Shown: in pieces, positions 46,347 to 61,100 of the stretch
Position numbering within the stretch: position 1 is the first letter of the stretch
Layout of the letters: each line of letters opens with the position of its first letter
NCBI RefSeq assembly: GCF_021018895.1
Contig: NC_079373.1
Span: 6,399,501 to 6,463,500, forward strand
DNA length: 64,000 nucleotides
Direction: 5' to 3'
From: Seriola aureovittata
Lineage: Eukaryota > Chordata > Actinopteri > Carangiformes > Carangidae
The notes under the pieces: generated by a model
Seen by the model: the letters and a program-made list of their open reading frames with translations, nothing else
Told to the model about the DNA's origin: nothing
The model's database searches: none
Position numbers and translations under genes: made by a program

Positions 46347-49300
46347 TTAAGCTTTGTAGTCCAATTTCGGTGTGGCTTGAGTTTCCATTACTGATTCACA
46401 GCCTCCAGTTCTCAATTCATAAAGAGTTCAAGTGCAGGATTCCCTGCATAACACCAGCTCTAAAGCTCAATGTAACACTTTGCTGAAAAAAGTCTGTTGC
46501 TGCCACTATATTGATTGTAAAGTGAGACATGGAGCTTGGAAGGGGGAGATTATCTTTACAGTTATCTCTACAACAGCTTTTAGTGTGAATTCAATTCTAT
46601 ACATACAAACTCCATATGCTGACTACATCATGCCTCAGGGTAGCAATAAAACTGCGACATTGTGCCCCTGCACAAGTTAATAGGCGTCCCCAGGGAGTGT
46701 GAGCTTGATCCTGAGTGATGTCTTTAAGCCACCCTATTGAGTTTACATCACTCCATGTTTTATCTGGCTTGCTGCAAGTGGAGACAGTTTTAATGGTCAG
46801 TCTGTGTTTTTCTGTCTAATCCAGCTCTGTGTTTTCTTTGTACCAACTGCAGATTCTAGAGCTTGGTTGGTCTGTCGATCTGTAATTAGTGCCAACCATA
46901 AACAACCGGAATACCGCTGAGCATTGCCACGGGTGGCTGCCCTCACCACGACAATCTGGAGTTTCCCTTTTGTCCTCGGATGTGTCTGATGTAGAGCCAG
47001 CTGCCCGCCCTGGGAGCTGAACAGTGGGCCTTTCGTATGGAGAGAGGGGAAGAGAAAGCTGGGGAGATAGAAGAACATGGATGGAGAAAATGTTTAAATA
47101 CCAGTGAAAGAAGAAATAGGGAAGAGGAACTTACCTTGTAAAGACTGTGATAAAAGAGGGTGTTAAGCAACTTGTATCCAAGACACGTCAGACTCCTTTT
47201 CTGTCCTCCTGCAGAATCATTTTTAAATATAGAGTCTGATGGCATCTAAATGTGATGCAAGTCCTCATCTCTTAGATCAGCATAGATGCTTTTTCTGCCC
47301 TGGCTCCAAGAAGTACTATGACGACATCATGGCTGATGCACAACAATTTGTCTAGTCCTTTGGCTAGCATACTTATCCTTTGTTATATCCACTCAGTCAC
47401 TTGTCACAGTCTATCCAGGCTGACTTTTCCTCAAGATGCTTGAGTCATGACATAATCCCTTACCATGGAGACAGAATGGCTGGCTTATGTTGGGTTAGTT
47501 TGGAGTAGACGTGTGTGTCTTTTGTTGAAAGGGCCTACTTTTTCAAATGGTAGTTCAGTTGTTGTACTCACAAACCTTAGACCTGATTATGTATTTACAA
47601 CTATGTAGATCTGGGATTTGAGCAAGGGCGTCGCATCTTGCAAAACACCTCTGTAATTCTGCCTTTGCAGCCACGCAGCTCTAAAACCTGTTTCTTTTTA
47701 TCTGGAATGCCCAAGTTTCCCGGCTCTTGTAAAGGTCACGGTGAAGTTGAGGTTGTTGTCTTGGGAATAAGGTCTTGGCCTGAAGACATGCTCCATGGAC
47801 CGTTGCAAACAGTCGGCTGCCCTTCCTATTGCCTGCTAGCCCACTTGTGCACACATAACCAATCAAGGCACAAGAGGAGGAAACATCTGTGCACTTCATG
47901 CAGACACCAGAATGTGAATGCTACTGTTTCTTCCCTGTCTGTAAGTGTCATTTGGAGTCTCAAAAAATACTATATTTGTGTAAAGTCTTGTGTAGTGTTT
48001 GCCATTAAAGTAAAACAAAAGTTGATCCTCATAAAAAGGGTTTCGTCCCAATAATAATATCCACCAAGTTAAAAATGTAAAGCATAGCAGAACTGTATTT
48101 TTAAGAATCAGTAATTCCAGATAAAAGCAAGTGCCTTTCAGTTTAATGCCAAATAGCATCCTCCTGACATTCATCTCCTATAGCTTAACACTACCCTGTC
48201 TGTCTCGCATGAACAGGATTGTAATAAACTACCATGTCAATGTCTTTGAACCTTTCTCTAGCTCTACATGGTTTAGGGGCTAGTATCATACTATCATCCT
48301 TTGATTCAGGTTCTGTTGAGCTTGGCATGTTTCCTTTCCATAGGGATCTCTTAGTCTTAGCTTGAGTGAAAGATCAAAGGCCCAGTGCATGTGCTCATTG
48401 TCCAAGGCTCATGTTGTAACCTTTGTAAATCTTGCACTCTCAACTTGAGTATCCTGGCAGGCCAACTCACACTTCCTTTTGGTCTCAGAGCGATCATTTA
48501 ACAAACTTTATCCATGAAAGCTGTCTGTCATGGCATCATAACATCAGCCTGTAAGGCGAGAATGCCTGTGGAGGCTTTATAATAGAGACGCAGCTCAGCG
48601 AGTGGGTGAAAACTGCAGCGGTGCTGTTGGGATGCAATAAAACAGTTTGCATCACAGTAGCCATAGCCTGGTGTGCTCAGCTCTGTGTCTGTCCTGATTA
48701 CCACTGCTTAACTGCCATTAAGGGACACATGGAGCTGTTTTGCCTGTGTAGAAATCCTGTAGTGGACTGTCAATTAGAGCCAGAGGAAGGAAGTGGTCAT
48801 GGCTAAAACTGGGAGTAAAAGAAGCCCAGGGGAGAATTCGTCTCACTCTATTCATATTTATTGGATTTCTTTTTTCTCTCTTATGATATGTAGGGCATTA
48901 TGCATTTTACTGTAGTTCAGCTTGAAAGTTGCAACAGTTTTCTCTTTTACTATTTCTTTTTCACTCCTTCTGTGAAGGCTTGCCCTTTACCAACTCTCTT
49001 AGCAAGGCAAAACCTCTCATATCAATACAGGATCATACAAAAAATAATATATTATACATACACATTACATCAAGTTAGTGTGATTTTTTTTTTTTTTTTT
49101 GGCAGCAAAATTGCAAAGTACTGGTATACACATTCACAACATGCATGCATACTCATCCAAATATGGACATATGTACAACACTTACACCTGCAAGTGTTCA
49201 CACAAAGAGACCCTGTTCACCCCCCCCCCATCGTCTGCCCACTGGCAGCCAATATTAGTGTTGGATTATATATTAAAGCCTGAGTCATGTTAAGCAAGTG

Positions 49301-50459
49301 GACCCTCTTAAAACAAAAAAATAAAAAAGGCTTTCAGTGTAAACAGACTTCCCACATCTAAACCATTGACTGTAATAGTTTAGATCCACTAGTTGTGCTC
49401 TGCACTAACAATTCCATATATAGCTTGGTTTCTTGCCTGAGCAGACTACAGTATAAGAATGCCATGGCTGCAGGGGTGAATTTAGGGCATGGGAGTGGTT
49501 CATGTCTAATTTCTGTTGACTCATGCTTTTAATGAAATGCGACAGTGTTGTTGAGAATGTGTTTGGAACGGTTCGATAGTCTGTTGGTATTATTAATGCT
49601 TGTTGGCTTTTTGGCTGGCTGATGTGAATGTTTATGAAGATTATGTCACATCAAGTGGGACCAGTGTTTTTGTCATCTCAGTCTCAGCTTGGTGCCTCGT
49701 CAAACTTAACTTCAACATGTTATTAAATCATTTTCAGAATAATGTGAGATGATTTTCCTGCCTCTTAGTTCCTTGGTCACAGAGCTAATGTGCTAATGCT
49801 GGTGCTGTCAGTGACTAAGCAGCCCAGTTGTGTATCATATTGAGTCCTACCTGCTTGACCGACCCCAGCATGAAGTGAACAGGTGCTAACAGGCCACACA
49901 CTTGAGTTTTCTTTTTGATTAAGATAATTGAGCAGCTCACACCCTGGGTACCTCCATACTTCCCCCCCTGCCACTGTTACCCTGCCATCCCTCACCTCAC
50001 TCCTTTTTCTTGTGGAAGCTGTAGGTATGAGATCTGCCAATCAACTGCCAGCATTTATATAAATATCACAACTCTCTCTGCTGCTCATTTATGTACTCAA
50101 TTTCATACACTCAGAAGATCCCAGTGGCAATTCCCATGGGCAGGAATTACAGGTTATGTATGTACTGTTGGGATTAGAAATGGAAGCTGTGACATTTATG
50201 TGGAATTTTGTTGTGATCCCACAATAGACTTGTTGTCAGCTTATTGTGATTTATTTTGTTTAGAGCATTTGTGAATTATAATTATAGATTGTTCTGTGCT
50301 TCTCTTGTTTAAAAAGTGGGTGTCGGTTCTGAACAAAAATCCATTCATTTGAATTATTCTGTATGTGTGACTTCTCAGAAGTAGGAGCTCAACAGGAGCA
50401 CATGATGTTGACATTACGCTGACATCTGCCCTTTCGTCTCTTGCTTCACTTGTCTGCAG

Positions 50460-50569
50460 GAAAGTTGGCTGCAGTCTTAGGACACCCTGTGGCTTCGTCT
50501 GAATCAGCAAGTTCTGGTACTTTCAAACCTGTAATACTCGAGACAACAGGGAGCCGCATAACCTGGCAG
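50460..50569 (+). other. Candidate 110-bp exon of the downstream gene
   Basis: A long pyrimidine run (TTTCGTCTCTTGCTTCACTT) leads to GTCTGCAG|G and the 3' end is CCTGGCAG|GTAAGC. Both sites are near-consensus, and CTGAC upstream could be the branch point. One frame is open throughout (AAG at 50462 to CAG at 50569, 36 codons: KLAAVLGHPVASSESASSGT onward to ITWQ). The peptide is unknown to me, so it could be coding or 5' UTR. It lies about 18.6 kb after the candidate first exon on the same strand. Confidence 0.4.
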
Positions 50570-51844
50570 GTAAGCCAAGTCGAAATTTCTGTTTCCTCTT
50601 ATTACCTGCTGTCTGACTTCATAGTTAATCATATTAAGATTGCAGTTTCATTCCATACTGTTATGCAATCTCTTTATACATGGCAGCAGTTGAATTTGCA
50701 GGGAGATTTGTTGCATTAAACTAAGCGCTCCTAATTTCTCTCCAAGCTACTACACATCAAAAAATGACTGTTTTACACCACTTTTTGTGCTTTGTGGAGT
50801 TTTCTCTTTTTTCTTCTTGAAAGGTTGGGCTGGTTGTGAACATCTGCTGTTGTGGGCCAGTAAAGACCAATGGGACATGAGTGATATTGGACTGTACAAA
50901 TAAACTGTAGTACCACAGGGCAACATAACAACACAGACAACAAGGCAAAGATAAAAAGGCATTCTCAACATCTTCAGTCTGGCTCTTCACAGACAGGCTG
51001 TTTTGACGTATTCCCAATACTACAATGATAGCAGATGACATTTTTAGGGTAGTACAACATGTTGAAAGCATTTAATATTATTTGTGTTTTTTTTTTTTAT
51101 ATGGCTACTTTACATGTGAAAGATTACACCCTTGGAGTTTGTTTTCAAGCCAAAGTTCAAATGATTCAGTTGAAAATATGGAGCAATTGTTTTAGAGTAC
51201 ACTCATCCTCTGTGTCTAGAAAATGATTTCATTCTTTCTGACTTCACGACCAAGGTATTTCAAAATTGTAGCTCCACGTCACCTACAAAGCGCAGCAGCT
51301 ATTTCTGGACATGTTTTGTTTTTGTTCTGTTTTGGTAGTTATTACCAGCTCTACTTTGATGACTGTGACTGCTATGTTGTGTTGTCTCAGTAAGTCTCTC
51401 TGCATTTAATGCCAGCGTGGTTGTCACTGCTGTTCTATTATTTCACATTCACAATACATGTTTCCCTTCCCTTTTTACCTCCTCCCCTGACATGTGTGAT
51501 CTGTTCTGTCTGCTGTCGTGTCTTGCAAACATACTGTGTTCTTGCTGCGACAGTAAGACAGTTTGGTGGTAGATGACAGTTGGATTTTCGGTCTTATCAT
51601 CTGCAGTTACTTGTGGTATCTGAACTCTGTCTGTGTCTATACCCACATCTTTGGATTCATGTTCAGAACACATATTTTATTCTGAATGCACATTTTATTT
51701 TATTTTTTTTATGACTACTATGATTCCACATATATCAAAATGCTGGTGTATATGGGGAATTTTTGATGTGCTGAACTGTTAGTGATAGGGTTTTAGCTTT
51801 TTATTAGATGGTACCATTTAGATTTAAACCAAACAGCTGATAGC

Positions 51845-51965
51845 CATAGCATTCCACTGTTTCAGTATCCAAAAGTTTAGGGTATCAAGGTAGTGTGGTC
51901 CAAATATTGTGGCGATGTCATGGTTACTGTGAGGTCTGTCATGATTCCCAGCCCTAATTATCACC
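51845..51965 (-). repeat. Possible hAT-MITE relic, minus strand
   Basis: On the minus strand, TTAGGGCTGGGAATCATGAC is followed by CATGACATCGCCACAATATT, resembling the AGGGCTGGGAAT plus ATCACGATATTTGG layout of a common fish hAT MITE. Strongly diverged. Confidence 0.35.
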
Positions 51966-54313
51966 ATAGCAAAATCCCACATTTTTCTATAAATGGACTT
52001 TGAAATGGACTTGCGCATAATTGAACTTGCTAGCTCCTTGGGTGTCGAGTCCAGCCACCACACACAGCTCTCTGTTCACAGACTCCCATCAACAGGCCCT
52101 GCACCATCTAGTCTCATGGAGGACCAGGGGGATCTGTAGGGGAGGGTTGGGGGGTGATTGGAGGGGGTTGTTTTTGACATAATTATCTTCCAAGCTGATT
52201 CACTGATAGCGTGGTCATTAACTTGAATGTGCTCAAGAGGATGCAAGAATGTGGCAACCATATCTCTTCTTGGTTTCCTTTGGGGAACTTAATCAGTGAG
52301 TTCGGGGATGGTAAGATGGGGCTGTCTGCGGTAATAATTATCCATGAATCTATGAGAGCAGCTGTGGTAAAGTCAGAGCTGTATTATAGTTGTCAAAGCT
52401 GGCATATTTGCTGTAGTACAACAGCATTTATTGACACTCTTCAGGCTTGGTTGCATAGGAAGGAAGAATTCACCAACAAAGGAGGTATTTGTTGAGAAGA
52501 CTTAGTGATTTTGTTTAAAGTAAATAAGCATCTGACTGTTTGTGATCGTTGCTGTTGGTGCATTGAAAGTATCACAAGCATGTGCATGTGCGTATGACTG
52601 GTTATGACGGAACCTGATATAGTGAATTGCTCTGGCCATATTATCCTAGGATTTTACAAATACTTTATATCTTTATTCATAGATATGAAAAATAAGTATG
52701 GCCATCAGTTTAAGATAAATGGTTAATTTAATATGAGGTATGATTTAGGAAAATGGCAAAGTAGGTGTATTAAAATGCAGGGCTTGTAATGTCCTCTGTC
52801 AATCACCCAAATTCTCTTATTTTTCCACAACAAACCTGGCTCTGGGCCGCTAATGTCATTTCATCTAATGCGTATTTTTGCTGCAACAAACAAGTATTGT
52901 TTCATTAAAAACATATTAAGGTTTGAAGAGGGATACAGTGTTTCCTGTAGGATGGAGTTGCAGCAGCTGAGGCGAAAATGTTTTTTTTTTTTTACATGCT
53001 TGTGTGAACATAATAAAAGTATAATCAATTATGGACAATTATTGCACAAAAAATCTATTAGCCAGCCGCTAGATAGCTGTCATTCATTCTTCCAGTTATT
53101 CATTCTTAACTGCCCTTTTTTACAGATTGATTAACTCTAGATTGCATGTCCCACCTCACTTCTACCCAGGTCTGCTTGTGCCCAGGTTCAAATTTTCTGA
53201 CAAAGGGGAAAGCGAATGATGAACCCACCAAATTACCCCTTTAGAAACATATCAATGTATGACATCACACGCACATATTTTACCTAAACAGACATATCAC
53301 AAATGTTACACGCAAAATGCAAAGTATTGAAATACAGTAAAACTAGTTCAATACAGAAGTTTCTCAACATTGGTGTTGGTGAAGATGATGTAGCAAAATG
53401 AAGAATACTAGAGAATACTAAATTAGATTTTGATTCTTAAAACAGCCGGGCTTAAATCTGCCAGAACATCTACAGTACTTCCAAACGTCCAATATTCTTT
53501 CAACTGTGGATGTTTGGCCAAAACATCAGTGGAAATATCATCTTCTACTTTTTTGTTATATAATTTACCAGTAGAATAAAATTAGACCATATGTTTAGTT
53601 TGAAGGTCACTCAACTATTGAAAACATCCATGTAAGATGCTTAATCTGATGTGTTATCCTCATCTGCATGAAGACAAATGCATAAATGCTTACCTTATCA
53701 GCATCAGCTGATGTGAGAGGTAGATTATCAGCTCTGGTCATGCTTAATTTTGTTGGACTTTTCCCTGTTGTGTTTAGAAGCCTGTGGCTTAGCTACAGAG
53801 CCCAAGTGTAGTTTTGGAGTCTCTGTGGAATTTCGGAGTGCCCTCACAGTCGCTGTATATTGACTGTCAGTATATTCTGTATGTATAGATCTATCAAGAT
53901 TACACACTGTTGACACATCGGAGCTCTTTAAGTTGCTCTACGTATTGATCGTTGCATTTCCCCGCCGTGATTGTCCTTGATAAATGGATTAGGATGTGCC
54001 CTGTGCTGTTTGCCTCTAGAGTTACCACTTAAACAGTGCTCACTAAAAGTGCCCTTTCTATCTAGTTCCAACAGTAAACAATGTAAAGTTTTCCCATTAC
54101 GACCCCCATTGATAAGGTTTAAATCAATTAAACCATAGAAAGTATCTAACTTCCAGGAAATGTAGTGTGAAAATTGAAAAAGATAAAGCTTGGGTAGTGG
54201 TCTGTCCTTGAAGCCCATCATGTCAATGGAGCCAAGGTCACTGGAGATCAATAAATGCAGAGGGTGTCTGGAACATATATTCCCATCACATTCCTCACAC
54301 TCCTGTTCTCCCC

Positions 54314-54337
54314 CTCTTTCACTCTCTCTCTCTCTCT

Positions 54338-54388
<51 letters not shown>

Positions 54389-54418
54389 CTCTCTCTTTCT
54401 TGCTCTCTCTCTCCTCTC
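54314..54418. repeat. (CT)n microsatellite, long and imperfect
   Basis: About 100 bases of CT dinucleotides with a few TTC and TTG breaks. The serine/leucine-only frames across it are artefacts. Confidence 0.95.
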
Positions 54419-57400
54419 AGTCTATCTATCTCTAAATCCCTGACTTTCCCTGAAGGCCCCACTAAGTGGACTGTGGAAACCAGCAGCTGTTGGAGTTCCC
54501 ATCAGAGCACCTCAGAGAGGGAAAGTGAATTTGACTAAGGGAGTCACAGAAGTCTGAAACATCAATATGAAATGATCTATGGGGCAACTTTCTGCTCAAT
54601 GTCTTTAACATTAGCCAGAGCCAACCTCAGAGGAATGACATACTACTCTGAAACATACTCACTGGAGCTACAAAGGTTATTACAACATGTTTTTTTAAAC
54701 ATGACAAATATTTGAGTCTGACAGTAATCAGTGAGAGGTTTTCCCTTATTTACTCTTGTTCTCAAGTTTCTACATTTCATTTTCATTGGTGGTAATCGGA
54801 CTGAGAATCTAACTTCTGGCACAGGACTATTTTTAATAATATTAGCTATGGTTCAAATATATATCACCACCTGATAGATGAAAAAGTTCTTATAAAAACT
54901 CAATTCATACATTACTGGAACAAAAAAAAGTGACAGTGATTTATGGGCGTCACTTTCAGGAGTAATACGATTGCCCTTAACAAATGAACAGTTTACTCTT
55001 AAGAGAAATGCCAATTTGTCTACTGGCCAACATCCCAAGTACACTGACCACAAGTTAAAATAATTTTTTCCGTTTGTTTTCCATCAGCCGCTGGTGGAAC
55101 AAAGGTCATGCAGTAAAATGATGTCAGGTTGACTTCTGAACCTCGTAGGTCTAATAGCATTCTCAGTGGATTGAGATGGTCTATTCATAAAGGTTTGAGA
55201 AGGGTGGGTGGCTAGCTCTCCCCTAAATTCCACCAAGCTGTGACCCCCGTCCCTTCCATGCTGCCCGCTATAGTTATCTCAGGCCTGTTTCGACTTAGTT
55301 ATGGCAGGAATGTGCCATTGCATGAGAAGAGGTCATCACTCCTCATGGCCTGCCATGGTTCTTCCCCAGTTCTTAGTCAAGGCCGCCAAGTTACGGACAT
55401 GCTTTCCCACGGATGCAACTTCCCTTCCATTCATCATTGAAGAATGTTGATATTTATTATGCAGAAAGCTTAACTTGGCTTTATCCAGGATATTTAGAGG
55501 AAGCATCAGTGTAATGTTTTTCTTTGAAGAAAAACGTACCCATGCAATCTGGTTTCTAAATAAATCCATCCTCCAGTTTGTTCTTATTATAAAGTAATGA
55601 CTTGCTTCACTTCAAACCAGACTTTGATTTTCTTTGGCCTCACTGCATTATTTAATAAACTGATTTCACATTTAACCAGGTCTTGATCTGTGGCTCACAC
55701 AGAGCCTTATGCACACTGCTCTTCCAAAATGTCACAAAGTTGTCCCTAATGTACTGCAACCACAAGAATGTCATTTAAGGTGCTTTCCCACATGCATCCG
55801 AACCCGTAAATGGCCTGGTAATTTTCTGTGTTTCTGTCATGTGGGATTAGAAGCTGGAGTCGATTTTCCTTGTAAGATGCTCTTAGTAATTATCCAGTTT
55901 AGGACATTAATTGTAAATCTTTCATCATTTGCCCTGGTGGGAATAAACCAGCAACATTCATTGATAAATGATCATGTGAAGCATGTGACGGTCAATGACC
56001 TGTTTGCGTACGTATGACAGTTTAGACTGGTGTTGTACTGAAGACAGGGATGTTAGCTATAGTTGAAAAACCCCATAATCACCTTGAGATTTTATGAAAT
56101 GGGTAAGTAATTTTTTCCTTGTGCATAAGGAAGCAATTTGGTATTCTCTCTAAAATGACGTTACCTTGGTTACCCTGTGTTTCTGTTAGCGCTGACTAAT
56201 GTTAATCATCTTAAATTAAACTAAAGTAAATGATGATTAATCGCAGTAATTTTAACAACCAGCAAAGCCAGGAGTGCAGGGTGAGCATCAGTTCTGGAGC
56301 TGGATTATTGTCAGTCTCCAGGAGGGTGAATATTTCCTGTCATCGGTTGGTAGAAGGCCGATTTCTCAAACCACTAGACCAAGCTGTCAGATTAGATTTA
56401 TTATTCATTTTTACAGTGTCCTAGAAACTGCAGTCATAAAGTAACATGCATATTAGCTTAATTAAACTTCACCAAAAATAAAAAAGAATAATTAAAATAC
56501 TAATCTATCATGGTCAATACTTAGTTTAGTTGTAAATGCTGCCAACCTCCAGTCAGCACTTCAGGGTGTTGTAGAGGGGGAAATCCCTGACTTTTGAAAA
56601 TAGATCCAGTTCCTTCACATGTTGCCATGCAATGTGTGTTTGAGATTTATTGGCCACTAGTCAGCCCCATGACTTTCAACTTGATCTGCTCCAAAAGCTC
56701 TTTAGTCTGACCACCTATTGTTTCACTGTTTAGTCAACCTTGTCTTGCCTGGCTCTTCAAACAGACTGAGGTTTCAGCTGTTCAGCCTCTGCCCCCCCTG
56801 TGTGGGTTGTGCTTTGAAGATTGAATGAGAAATTGGATTTCATGCTATTTTCCAATTGAGTAATGTCCCTGGCTTTCCTATCAAATAGCACTGATCGCTT
56901 GCTTTATTTCAGCAGTGTAGTCACAGCTCTGTCTGTGCAGTCACATGACTCAACATAAACAATCTGCCTGTAAAACTGAAAAATTACTATATGTGTCTGA
57001 TAGAAAAACATTTCATTATACCATAAGTAGCATATTTTGTAGATTTGAACCTTACTTTTAAAGGCTGTAAGAACATTCTTTTCTACAATACTTACCTTCT
57101 TTACTTTTCACCAGTTCAGAAGTGTAGCTATAGCCTATGCTTCCTGTACGGCTTTGACTTCAAGCTAAAATCTATCTTAAATTTTTGATTGGCAGGGAGA
57201 CTGCCAATGTTAGTGGAGGTGATGTGCAAGGCCAGAGCAGGAGGTGACAAAACATTGCCTGCAAGGGATTTATTATCCTGTCAATTTGTAGGGATTTAGC
57301 TTAAATTAGAATCACATTATAACACATATTACGGTGCATCCGGTTTATTGACAACCAAGGATCTATCCACTTGAATGCAGTTGCAGAATGAGTATAATCT

Positions 57401-58118
57401 TGTCTCACTGAAAGGAGGTTTTCAAGGGCTAGGGGCTCTGTAAAAATGTGTGTATGATATCAAGTAAACATTGCTCCTCAGAGGAGAACTCGCGTGGATT
57501 TTCTTAAAGAAGGATGGATAGTTTGAAGTAAAAACTGCTTCCTGTCTCCACAGACTACAGAGTTACTGTATAATCCCTCTGTCACACTCTTGTTAAGCCT
57601 TTAGCATATGAGAAAATACTGGTTTAGACAAGTTAAACTACTGACCATTGCTACCAGGGCGGACGTCTCTTTGCTCCATATGTAATCTTGTTGTGATTCC
57701 TCCACAGCCGACCAGACCCTGTTCATCCCACCCTCTATTGCGTGTTTTTTCAGCTGTGTTTACATGCCATGTCTCTGAAACTTGAAGGGTGGGGTGAATG
57801 CCTTCCTCTGTACCAGACTTCTGACATCTGTCAGGACTTAACATCATTCATTCGTTTCTCTTTACTCGTTACATGACACATAAATGCCAGTTTTAAGCTC
57901 ACATACACATTGAAAACTCTTTTATCTTAAAGAGAAATAGATTTTTCTTCTTACTTCTTTCATTTATTTGTTGCTTATTTCAAACTGATTTCTGGCTTTC
58001 ATATCAGATGTTGCAGAAATGCCCTGGTTTAGTCACGCCATATTTCCCTTCACTAAATTATAGTTTTTCAAAAGGATAGATATCTTTAAATCAACCTAAA
58101 TAATATCTTTATTTATGT

Positions 58119-58120
<2 letters not shown>

Positions 58121-58161
<41 letters not shown>
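58121..58161. repeat. (GT)n microsatellite
   Basis: Twenty perfect GT dinucleotides. Confidence 0.97.
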
Positions 58162-58162
<1 letters not shown>

Positions 58163-61100
58163 CAGTAAGCCTGAAACTAAACTGTAGTGTGTTCTTAATA
58201 CTGCCCTTCCACTTCCCATACATACAGTCCATATTTCCTTCAGGACAAATAATGCAAAGCAGTTGGTCATTAAGCAGGGAAGAAAAGCAGCGCTGCTACA
58301 TGCATTATTGATGAGTATGAAAAGGGAGCCTCAGAGCTATTAGCTAATCTTTCGATCTTTGAGAGTCTACTGCTTGGCCCTCACCCCACACTCGTGCTCT
58401 GTTATTGATCATTTGCACTCTGAATTGGCCCATTTCATGCAGAATAGTGCACAATCTGTATGCATGTTATGCAGTCAACCGAGGTCCTGGGAGTGAGAGA
58501 TATTGGAAGGCAATATGTGGTGATTACAGACCTCAGAGGGTCAGTCATCTTCCAGGGTGACGTCAGTATCGTCACCTACTGTCTGTTCCCTTTGTTAATC
58601 AGACAATATTTATTTCCCATGAAATATTATTATACAGAGACTGATCATCAGGTGTTTTAAGTCTCTATAGAGTTTTTGCTCGCTGATTATCTACAGGCCT
58701 CTTCAGCAAAGTCAGACCTGCATTGAAAGGTTTAAAGTGAACCTAAATGCATACAATTAAACACAATGCTCCCCAAGTCAATTTGATTAGTTGTGCTAAT
58801 GCTTTTTAGGTTGTTTTGTTATTTGCATTATAAGAAAACACTGCTTCACCAGAGTCTTAGTATGCTACTGTGGAGTTGCACTAATCTGTCACTTTTTCTT
58901 TGTTTTGGCCTTCGTTGGACATGAAATTAACCTTTGCAAGAGTTTTTGCACGGGTTGTAATGTAAGAAATATGCATCAATATAATTGTAACCCATCACAA
59001 GTTTTGAAGAAGTTTATTCAGTTAGTTAATGGTGTTGCTTTGAATCTCAGTTCTTTATTACTGAGTCCAGTACCTGGTTAGCTTGTCTGAAACAGCTGCC
59101 AAAGACATATCACACTAGGCAAAGGCTATTAGTATCGCATTTCATATTTAGTTGTAGCAATCATGACATGACCGGTTATTTTTATAAAAAAGATGGACAG
59201 TTTTCAAAACTGATTGTGTCTCTGACAAAGGCAGAAACCAGATGGGGACGTTAACTGGTGATGTCATCAAGTTAACACTGACACTGTGTCACTGGGAAAG
59301 AATGAGAGATGATTAAGACAGGGTAATTCCTGGGGGGTTTTATGAGGAGAAGTGTACCTTCTTTGGTTCTGTACTTCCTCCGTGGGGATAACTTTATGAA
59401 ATCAGGCTCATGAGGGTTTAAAGTTATCGGTGCAAGATTACAGTTGTCACTCCAAAGAATTTTTTCAGCCACAAAAATCTATGTCTTTGACACAATTGAG
59501 ATACAAACTTTGACATAAATTAAGGAAAGACTGAAAATAGTGGCCAGTACTCAGGTACAGTGGCACTGATGATATGATGGTTCATCATTCTGAAAGGAAT
59601 ATTAGACATATTCATTCATGGAGGACACTGGATACAGCAAATGAAAGCCTTCAATCCAAAAGCTAACATAGTGGCGCTAGTTTGCAGCTCATCCATTCTT
59701 TCCACAGAGGTAACTCAGTGCTGAGCATCATAACTGCAGGTCACGCCAGCAGGCCCCAGTTAATTGTCATATTTAAGTGAATGGCCGCAGGCAGACTAAA
59801 TGATTTAAATGAATCTGAAATGCATTTTCAACTTGTGTTAGTTTGTGACTGCAAACAATGAAAAATGCTGCAGCACATAATAATATATCCCCAGCCTTGA
59901 GAGAGAAAGCTGAACCCAAAGAGTGCTTATGTTTCTAGAGGAATGAGGACTGAAATGTAAAAATGTTATGTAAGCTCCTCAGTTGCGTCTCGTAAAAGTT
60001 AAGATCGTGATCGTTTCCTTCCAGTGTCACAAGGTAATAACTTTCTGTCCATGGATTGATTGCCTGTCCCTTTTCTTTGGAAACACTGTGTGTTACCACT
60101 TGCCAGAAGGCCCACAGAGCTAAATCTGTCTTCAGATGCCAAATGGCCAAAATGAAATTAGATTTTAGAAAGCTTGGCAGGGAGACGGGGGGTTGGGGGG
60201 TGGAAACTATTTTAGGAGAGAAAAGTGGGACAGGGTTAAAAATTGACCAGAAATATAATATCGCATTCAATATCCCATCAAGGTGAAAAGGAAACTTGGT
60301 CCACAATAAAGTGAATACCAGATGAAGCGTTGTCTCCACTGCAGGCTCTTTCAGTTGAAGACCAGTCTAAACAGACAAGTTGGAAAATGTTGGAACAAGA
60401 AGAATCAACAGAGATTTCTTTGATGGTGCATCTTCACTAAAATTCTTTTGTCTTATAAATTTTAATGTTTCTGTATTACAATTGCAATGTTCAATGTTGC
60501 ACTCACTGAATCTTGGAGATCATGTTTGTATCCCTCAATAGAAATTTTAGTCCTCGCCCCTTTTTGCACTCCTTGACGACCTTTATGAGTTGTGCACTGA
60601 TGAAGGACCTTTCCGTCTATTCATCCACACTTCTGTTTCTCCACCCACTTACTGCCTGGATGGTCTGAATTGAACTTGTCAAGAAACGCATATAGAATGA
60701 GGGTGTAGCAAGGAAAAAGCCATAGGAAAACTACAGTCATCAAAAACAGTAGTGCTGTTTTGTATTAGGGATGTCATGGATGATTGAAGGAGTTTTAAGG
60801 TCATCTGATGTGCATTCAGTCTCTCCTATAGAAACTAAAGGAATATCTAGAGGCAAAGTAATGTTCTCTTATTTACCAGCTTAACAGTGTCTTTAATGTC
60901 CTGTAAAGTTTGATCCATCATCTTCATCTCAAGATGCAGGCAACTGTGTTTGGCTTCTGAAATATTGTTCTTCTGCTTATGGGAGTAAAATAAGTTAAAG
61001 AATCATTGGTTGCGGTTTTGTCCTGTAATTTGCAGCATCAGCTTTCTTTCTTCTACAGTAACAATACATCATTGGGTAATGATACTGCATGATACATGAC

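Noticed and set aside
54255..54443. Serine/leucine repeat proteins over the CT tract
   Set aside because: Pure microsatellite translation.
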